DNA of 64,000 nucleotides from assembly GCF_010093535.1 (NCBI RefSeq), contig NW_022985166.1:652385-716384 (forward strand), in the 5' to 3' direction. The position numbers were made by a program, and so were the translations under genes. This document shows, one piece after another, positions 57,073-64,000 of the stretch (the stretch's first letter is position 1; every line of letters starts with the position of its first letter). Source of the DNA: Lindgomyces ingoldianus. Lineage: Eukaryota; Ascomycota; Dothideomycetes; Pleosporales; Lindgomycetaceae. The notes beneath the pieces were generated by a model. That model saw only the letters and a program-made list of their open reading frames with translations. It had not been told where the DNA came from and searched no databases.

Positions 57073-60000
57073 CTACTGTTAGCAAGTCCTAACTTAAAGC
57101 ATATATATAAAAGAACTTATATATAGAAATTAATTAGATACCTAGCTAAATAGATATTAGCTTTAAAAGCTAGACACTAAAAAGATTAATTAGTACTATA
57201 TAAATTTAGAACCTAATTAGTCTAGTTATATACTACATTTTAAAAACTCTAACACTATTTTTACTATTACTAGCAAATGCTAACTAACTTAGGGCATACT
57301 TTAATAACATTTTAAATGTTATTATATGTAAAGACAAAACTACTATCCTTATTATATAAAAATAAGAACACTTTTTTTTTAATATTAGTAAGAAAGAATC
57401 TATGTCTTTCTTTACTAAATTAAAACTTTACTACCTCTACTATTAATTTAGACACCCCTATATAGAGAGACTCTAGAAGATGCTAACTAGCGCTAGCTAC
57501 AACATTAATGCTGTAGTGCTAGAAAAGATTAAGAAGTTCTACTACTTCTACTAATTATATAACTAAGCTTTATAAAGATTTAAGTTTATAATTAAAGATA
57601 ACACCTACTTTAACTATAAAGTTATTATTAATGTTGTATAAATTAATAATAAAAATGTTTTATATATTATTAATATAGACATATTATTTTAAGCTACTAT
57701 ATTTCTAAAATCTATGTCTACATAAGATACCTAGAATGCACTATGCAAATACTAGATTAACACCTATTAAAGACCTCTAGACTATATTATGCATAACCCT
57801 AGTATAAACTTTGCTTTAAAAAATTTTTAAGCTTATATAAAAATTATAAGAGCTATATACAGGCAGATGCCTATAAAAGCATATTAGGTAGTTAGAAAAG
57901 TTAAGCGCGCGCATGCACCTTTCTAACAAGTGTTTAACATCTTAAAGACTAAGCTAGGTAACTATATAGATAATAAGGCTATTTTATAAATAGTAGTTAA
58001 GGCTCTAAACAACACAGCTAGCCTACACAGTCTAGTACCTACGCTGCTAGTTTTTAGGGCATATCTAAGAATTAACTTAAACTTTTTACTATTACTAAAC
58101 ATTATTACACAAGCAAGCGCTATATAAAAGGTAATAAAGATACTTTAAAAAGACTATGCAAAAGTAAACATTAATTATATAATTAACACTTATAATAGCC
58201 TTATAACATATAAAGTTCTTAACTTCCTCTTTAGCTTAAAGATTATAGCATAAAGGGAGAAGAAAGGCTAGACTAGCTTATATAAAATTAAAAGCATTAA
58301 AGAAAAAAATGTTATTATTAAGAAAAAAAAATAGCCTACTAAAGCTCTAATATACACAGGTTAAACTATACTATAAAGAAAAAGAGAAAGATAACTTACC
58401 TATAATAAATAACTTAGATAAACTAATTCTTATATAAAAGGATTTTCTAAAGAAGAGAAAAAAAAACAGCCTTATAAAAATGTTATAAAGGTAGAACTAA
58501 AGCCTACTATAAACTAAGCCCCTTAGGATAGCAATACTGCACTAGTGCAAAAGAAAGATATAAATGCTAGAAAAAGTAAAAGGCAAAGGAAACTTACATA
58601 AAGTCTAGACTAAGTATTTTTAACTTAAAAAAAATAATTAGGCCTTATCTATTAAGCTTTATATAGACAGTGTAATTACTACACCTAAAAAACTATTTAA
58701 GAAATTAGACTATATAAAGATAAGCACTTTAATTACTAATAGCACTTTTAAGATTATAGTGTATAACTTAATAAGGCATAAAGGTTAGATTTTTAACTTT
58801 TGCTTTATATAAAAAGTAAAAAGCAAAATAACTTAACTATATAAGAAATTCTACCTAGTATTTGCTAGCTACTTAGATAAAAAAAAAAAGAAATTCTTAC
58901 CTAGTTACTAACTATTTAGAGGATAAGCTAGAGACTACTTCTAGCTATAAAAGTAAGCCTAAGAGCTACATATAAAATGCATTTTAAACTGTGTAATATT
59001 ACATAAGTATACATCTAATTAATAGATAAGCTTATACGCACACTATATATAAAGCTACTAAAGAAGATGCGCTAGAGCTTTCTACTAAATACAATACTCT
59101 AAGTTATACAACTCTTATATAAAGCTGCTAAATTAGGACTGTATTAGTTTAAGACATACTATAACTACTATAAAAAAAAGCTATGTATGCACATCTTTTT
59201 ATACAACTTTTACCTTTTAATTACTAATAAAAAAGAGCACACTTTTAGTATTACTAGCTTATAAATAAATAACACTTTAAGCATTATAATAAAAGATTTT
59301 ATGCAAAAAAAAAAAAACTATAAAAAGTAAAGTTTTATGTAAAAAGTAAGACTATTCTAGTAAAAAAGTAACTTATTAAGTTTAATAGTAAAAGAATTAA
59401 ACTTACACATAACATAGTAGTTTTTACTTAAAAAAAATAAGTAAGCTACCTTTATATAATTAACTTAGAAGACAAAGATGCTGCATAATAATATGTTAAG
59501 TAATGTGTAAAAAGGGCATATATTATATTTATATGTTAACTAAAGGCAGCATTTAACCTCTTTATTACTGCATAAACTATAGACTTTTTATATAATAATA
59601 TTAACACACTTAACACATAAATTTAATAGTAGATAAATAATAGTAAGTATAGTCTTACTTTTCTACTATTATAGCTTAATTATGTAAAGCTATTTATTTT
59701 TATAAATAAATTATTTACTAATAATAAAAACTTTAGCTTATAGCTAGAATTCTTAATTATATTAAGTAATAAGAACTATATAAAGTAAAGTAACTACTTT
59801 AAAATACTAAGTAACATTATACACTAAAATTCTACTAAGTGTAAAAAAGTAACTAGAAGTGTCCTTACTAGTAAACTATATAGAATAGTTAAAAAGTTTA
59901 ATAATGTAATTACTTTTAGTATAACTCTATAGTAAATTATATAAATGCTTAAACTACTACTAATCTTAGTAGTGATTTATATAAATTTAAAGTCTTTATA

Positions 60001-60361
60001 TAATTACTTTATTAAGCTAGGCACTACTAGTAAAAAGTAACTTATAATTAACATTATGTTACTTTATAAATTATATAAAATAAAATAAATTACTAAGATA
60101 AAATAAATTAATAGTAAAAACAACTTAGTAAATGTATATATAAAAAAAACACTAAACTAAGCTTTTTAATTATTAGTCTTAACTAACTGCCTCTCTGTCT
60201 AAATAGAAGCATCTGTAGACTAGCTAGATTCTGTGCGCAAAGATGCTCTAAACTAACTAGACTAATAACACCTTTATATAAAGCTTATTTTTTTTATTTT
60301 TTTTATTATACACACTTATTTTTTTTATTATAAAATTAAAAAAGAAAAATATGTAAGAAAG
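57073..60361 (+). mobile_element. Ty1/copia-type retroelement, 3' part (integrase, RT, RNase H), RIP-mutated
   Basis: Continues the copia-type element interrupted at 51,411. The frame resumes after the target duplication (V-S-K-S-stop-L-K-A-Y-I). Integrase relic: LDYIMHNPSINF at about 57,777-57,815, with N where the catalytic Asp stood, and VVKALNNTASLHSLVPTLLV at about 57,980-58,045. RT start: VITTPKKLFKKLDYIKI at about 58,672-58,722. RNase H: FIFINKLFTNNKNFS at about 59,690-59,735. The end of pol (KLGTT-like, then EASVDWLDS-like with a stop) is at about 60,030-60,255, followed by a T-rich untranslated stretch. All are riddled with TAA/TAG. A 3' LTR was not recognised; the second gypsy copy begins at 60,362 and may have inserted into it. 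Confidence 0.75.
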
Positions 60362-60679
60362 TGTCACGGTATCCTCCCTAGATCCCAGACATAACTGTAT
60401 TAGACGCGTAGTAGAGTATTATTAGTGCACGTCTAACATAAATATAACACAACACAGACATAAACTTAAGCATAAACTGCCTTAACACTAACTAAACCTA
60501 GAATAGGCTTAATTTATACTTAAAGCGCTTAGACTTTTAAGCTAAGTATTTAATTACTAATTTTTTTCTAAACCTTTTTATTTCTTACATAATGTCTTAT
60601 ACCTACTATAATACCTTATGTAGTAATTAAACTAGACCTCTGTAAAGCTCTATAACCTTACTTATGCATAATTATAATA
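60362..60679 (+). repeat. 5' LTR of the second gypsy copy
   Basis: 318 bp, TGTCACGGTATCCTCCCTAG at the left and ATTATAATA at the right; same length as both LTRs of the first copy in reverse orientation. Confidence 0.9.
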
Positions 60680-62492
60680 TTATATTATGTTAAAACTTTA
60701 GCTAAAAATAGCCTCTAAATCTAATTTAATAAGCTTAGTACTTATATAACTCTAAGCTATTAAAGTAAGCTAAAAAGCTTTTTAAAAAGCGCTTACTTTA
60801 TAAAAAAGCTACTATGTTATAAGCTTTAAAGCTTTTTAAAAAAACTTTAAAAAATAGCTTTATATTATTAAGCAGTCTGTTTCTGCCTTAACTTCTATTA
60901 TAGTAGTAGGAACTAAGAACTTACTAGCCTTAAAGCTTACTTAAAAGTCTAGAGATAGCTTAACTTTTTTCTACTTAATACTACCTATAACTTATAACCT
61001 TTTTAACTTAGTAATAAAATCTAACTAACTCTCTAATCCTCTACTGTTTAATAAAAAACAAAAAGACCTACCTTTTTTTTTACACAAGCTCTAATACAAA
61101 CTTAAAAAAAACATAGACTAATTCCCCTTTAAATGCTTCTAGTTACTATATGCCTACTTTTAACTTAACTATAATATAACAGCCTTAATTAACTTACTAA
61201 TAAATAAAGATATTATTAACTTAAATTAATTTATAGTGTTTTTATAAGTAACTTATAAAGACTTAAATAAAAAGTTAATAGCCTTAAGTTACTTAAACAC
61301 TTTATAATAAAATAAAAAAAGCTTTACTTTACACTTTACTAAGTTTTACTAACTTATATTTAATATAAGCTTAAATAAGATAGGTCTAATTACAGCCTTA
61401 TATAACTCCCTCTTAACTAAACTGCAACGCGCTATAGTAGAAGAACCCCTTTTAAATAACCTTAACATGTATGTAAACCTAATTACTACCTATAATAATA
61501 ACATAAGGTTCCTCCCTGTACAAGCCCTAATACGCCCCTAAACTAGCGCAGTTATAAATAAGGACTTTAATGTAATAAAAATTAATTTAAATTATGCTCT
61601 AGTTAGTTCTAAAAAGCATAAAAATTATAAAAAAAAAGTTAATGTTTTAAGTGTAGTAAGCATAGTTATATTTTTTAAAACTGCTTTATTCCCCTTTTTT
61701 AAGTCTACGCAAGTAGTGCTGCTAGTACTTATTAAAGATTCTTACTATTTTATTTTTATTTTTATAAAGGCTTTAACTTATATTTAAGCTCTAATCCCCT
61801 TTGCTACTCTTAATGTAGCTGCAGCTATAGCAGTAGAAGCCTGCAAAAAGGCTTATTCTAGGGCTAAGTTACCTCTTAGAACTAATTTAACACTAAATCT
61901 TTACTAACTTATAAGCTAAGTCTCTTACTAATAACTAAAAGTACTAAGTTAATATTTTTATATATTTATAATAAAGAACTATATTAGCTCTAATACAAGC
62001 TTTTATTAACTTAGAAGTAAACAGCATAGGTTACATTAATAAAAAACTAGCATATAAACTAAATCTTTAATTAACACTACTTACTTAAATAATTTACTTA
62101 ACTAGATTTAATAAAAAATAACTTAAAAAAAGTTTTATTTTTTATACTATAACTATTATAATTACCTACTAATACTATAAGAAGCAGATTAAACTCTATG
62201 TAATAAATATAAAATGTTATAACTTAATTCTAGAATAACTATAGCTGTATTAGCACAAGGTTACTTTTAATTACTAAAAGTAAGTTTTAAACTTTAACTC
62301 TTTTTAATGCTAAGATATATACTTATGCTTACACCTAAATAACACTTAAATAGCACTTAATATAGAAAGTCTCTAGACCTACTTTCTAATAACTTAGAAA
62401 AAAACTACCTAAGTAAGGCTAACAAGCTAGGCCTTTTACTAAAATAGGCTATATAAAATAATTTAATAACTGCTTAAACTTAAAAAAAAAAA
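60362..62492 (+). mobile_element. Second copy of the same gypsy family, 5' part up to a gap
   Basis: Opposite orientation to the first copy. It starts with a 318-bp LTR and continues into internal sequence matching the reverse complement of 56,754 downward in the first copy (for example CTTAGTACTTATATAACT at about 60,733). The internal part covers gag and the beginning of pol to 62,492, then a 10-N gap. The five bases before the LTR are GAAAG; the partner duplication would be beyond the window. Its LTR is somewhat less mutated. No open frame. Confidence 0.85.
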
Positions 62493-62502
62493 NNNNNNNN
62501 NN
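62493..62502. other. Assembly gap (10 N)
   Basis: Ten unknown bases directly after a poly-A run (62,482-62,492). Sequence on the right repeats that on the left starting inside the LTR, so the join is suspect. Confidence 1.
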
Positions 62503-64000
62503 CGCTTAGACTTTTAAGCTAAGTATTTAATTACTAATTTTTTTCTAAACCTTTTTATTTCTTACATAATGTCTTATACCTACTATAATACCTTATGTAG
62601 TAATTAAACTAGACCTCTGTAAAGCTCTATAACCTTACTTATGCATAATTATAATATTATATTATGTTAAAACTTTAGCTAAAAATAGCCTCTAAATCTA
62701 ATTTAATAAGCTTAGTACTTATATAACTCTAAGCTATTAAAGTAAGCTAAAAAGCTTTTTAAAAAGCGCTTACTTTATAAAAAAGCTACTATGTTATAAG
62801 CTTTAAAGCTTTTTAAAAAAACTTTAAAAAATAGCTTTATATTATTAAGCAGTCTGTTTCTGCCTTAACTTCTATTATAGTAGTAGGAACTAAGAACTTA
62901 CTAGCCTTAAAGCTTACTTAAAAGTCTAGAGATAGCTTAACTTTTTTCTACTTAATACTACCTATAACTTATAACCTTTTTAACTTAGTAATAAAATCTA
63001 ACTAACTCTCTAATCCTCTACTGTTTAATAAAAAACAAAAAGACCTACCTTTTTTTTTACACAAGCTCTAATACAAACTTAAAAAAAACATAGACTAATT
63101 CCCCTTTAAATGCTTCTAGTTACTATATGCCTACTTTTAACTTAACTATAATATAACAGCCTTAATTAACTTACTAATAAATAAAGATATTATTAACTTA
63201 AATTAATTTATAGTGTTTTTATAAGTAACTTATAAAGACTTAAATAAAAAGTTAATAGCCTTAAGTTACTTAAACACTTTATAATAAAATAAAAAAAGCT
63301 TTACTTTACACTTTACTAAGTTTTACTAACTTATATTTAATATAAGCTTAAATAAGATAGGTCTAATTACAGCCTTATATAACTCCCTCTTAACTAAACT
63401 GCAACGCGCTATAGTAGAAGAACCCCTTTTAAATAACCTTAACATGTATGTAAACCTAATTACTACCTATAATAATAACATAAGGTTCCTCCCTGTACAA
63501 GCCCTAATACGCCCCTAAACTAGCGCAGTTATAAATAAGGACTTTAATGTAATAAAAATTAATTTAAATTATGCTCTAGTTAGTTCTAAAAAGCATAAAA
63601 ATTATAAAAAAAAAGTTAATGTTTTAAGTGTAGTAAGCATAGTTATATTTTTTAAAACTGCTTTATTCCCCTTTTTTAAGTCTACGCAAGTAGTGCTGCT
63701 AGTACTTATTAAAGATTCTTACTATTTTATTTTTATTTTTATAAAGGCTTTAACTTATATTTAAGCTCTAATCCCCTTTGCTACTCTTAATGTAGCTGCA
63801 GCTATAGCAGTAGAAGCCTGCAAAAAGGCTTATTCTAGGGCTAAGTTACCTCTTAGAACTAATTTAACACTAAATCTTTACTAACTTATAAGCTAAGTCT
63901 CTTACTAATAACTAAAAGTACTAAGTTAATATTTTTATATATTTATAATAAAGAACTATATTAGCTCTAATACAAGCTTTTATTAACTTAGAAGTAAACA
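62503..64000 (+). repeat. Apparently exact repeat of 60,526-62,023 (LTR end plus internal gypsy sequence)
   Basis: Every stretch I compared matches at a constant offset of 1,977 bases from the first base after the gap to the end of the window. It begins inside the LTR, not at an element boundary. Diverged RIP-mutated copies would not be identical, so this is either an unmerged contig overlap or a very recent duplication. Confidence 0.85.

Noticed and set aside
58672..58722. Copia protease at VITTPKKLFKKLDY
   Set aside because: First read as a protease; integrase lies upstream and RNase H downstream, so this is the start of RT.
49659..64000. CRISPR-like or other short spaced repeats in the AT-rich block
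   Set aside because: Repetition of TA-rich words is explained by RIP; no regular repeat-spacer pattern, and the genome is eukaryotic.

Overview
The window comes from a filamentous ascomycete (Pezizomycotina). The genes carry short introns, mostly 47-98 nt, with GTRNGT donors, CTAAC/CTGAC-like branch sites and YAG acceptors. The gene set is typical of these fungi: a GFWDK-type FMP27 protein, deuterolysin, GPI-anchored surface proteins, DNA ligase IV and an IRS4-like EH protein. An AT-rich block at the right end has the C-to-T/G-to-A transition pattern of repeat-induced point mutation (RIP). I cannot place the class. Splice models were built by hand; each one quoted keeps reading phase and gives a length divisible by three.

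Left part (1-12.7 kb): accessory and decaying sequence. It holds the 3' end of a large TPR-repeat gene, a broken TPR copy behind it, a ~410-codon unknown reading frame with one in-frame TGA, an intact three-exon O-methyltransferase, and a relic of a fungal kelch-like gene with nonsense codons.

Middle part (12.7-44.8 kb): ordinary gene-rich chromosome. In order: the five-exon FMP27/Hobbit bridge-like lipid-transfer protein (2,958 aa); a series of predicted secreted or surface proteins (GPI protein, M35 deuterolysin, a protein resembling a free-standing deuterolysin propeptide, a Cys-rich secreted protein, a single-pass membrane protein, a second GPI protein) interspersed with a divergent JMJD7-like oxygenase / mitochondrial inner membrane peptidase IMP1 pair; then the divergent pair DNA ligase IV / IRS4-like EH-domain protein.

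Right part (44.8-64 kb): 4 kb of gene-poor DNA, then from about 49.13 kb an AT-rich retroelement block. It can be read as a nest. A Ty1/copia-type element on the + strand (about 49.66-51.41 and 57.07-60.36 kb) is split inside its protease region by a complete Ty3/gypsy chromodomain element on the - strand (51,412-57,072; 318-bp LTRs; 5-bp target duplication CTACT). A second copy of the same gypsy family starts at 60,362 on the + strand. Catalytic motifs are still legible but mutated. Two N gaps are present; the sequence right of the second repeats 60,526-62,023 and looks like an assembly artefact.
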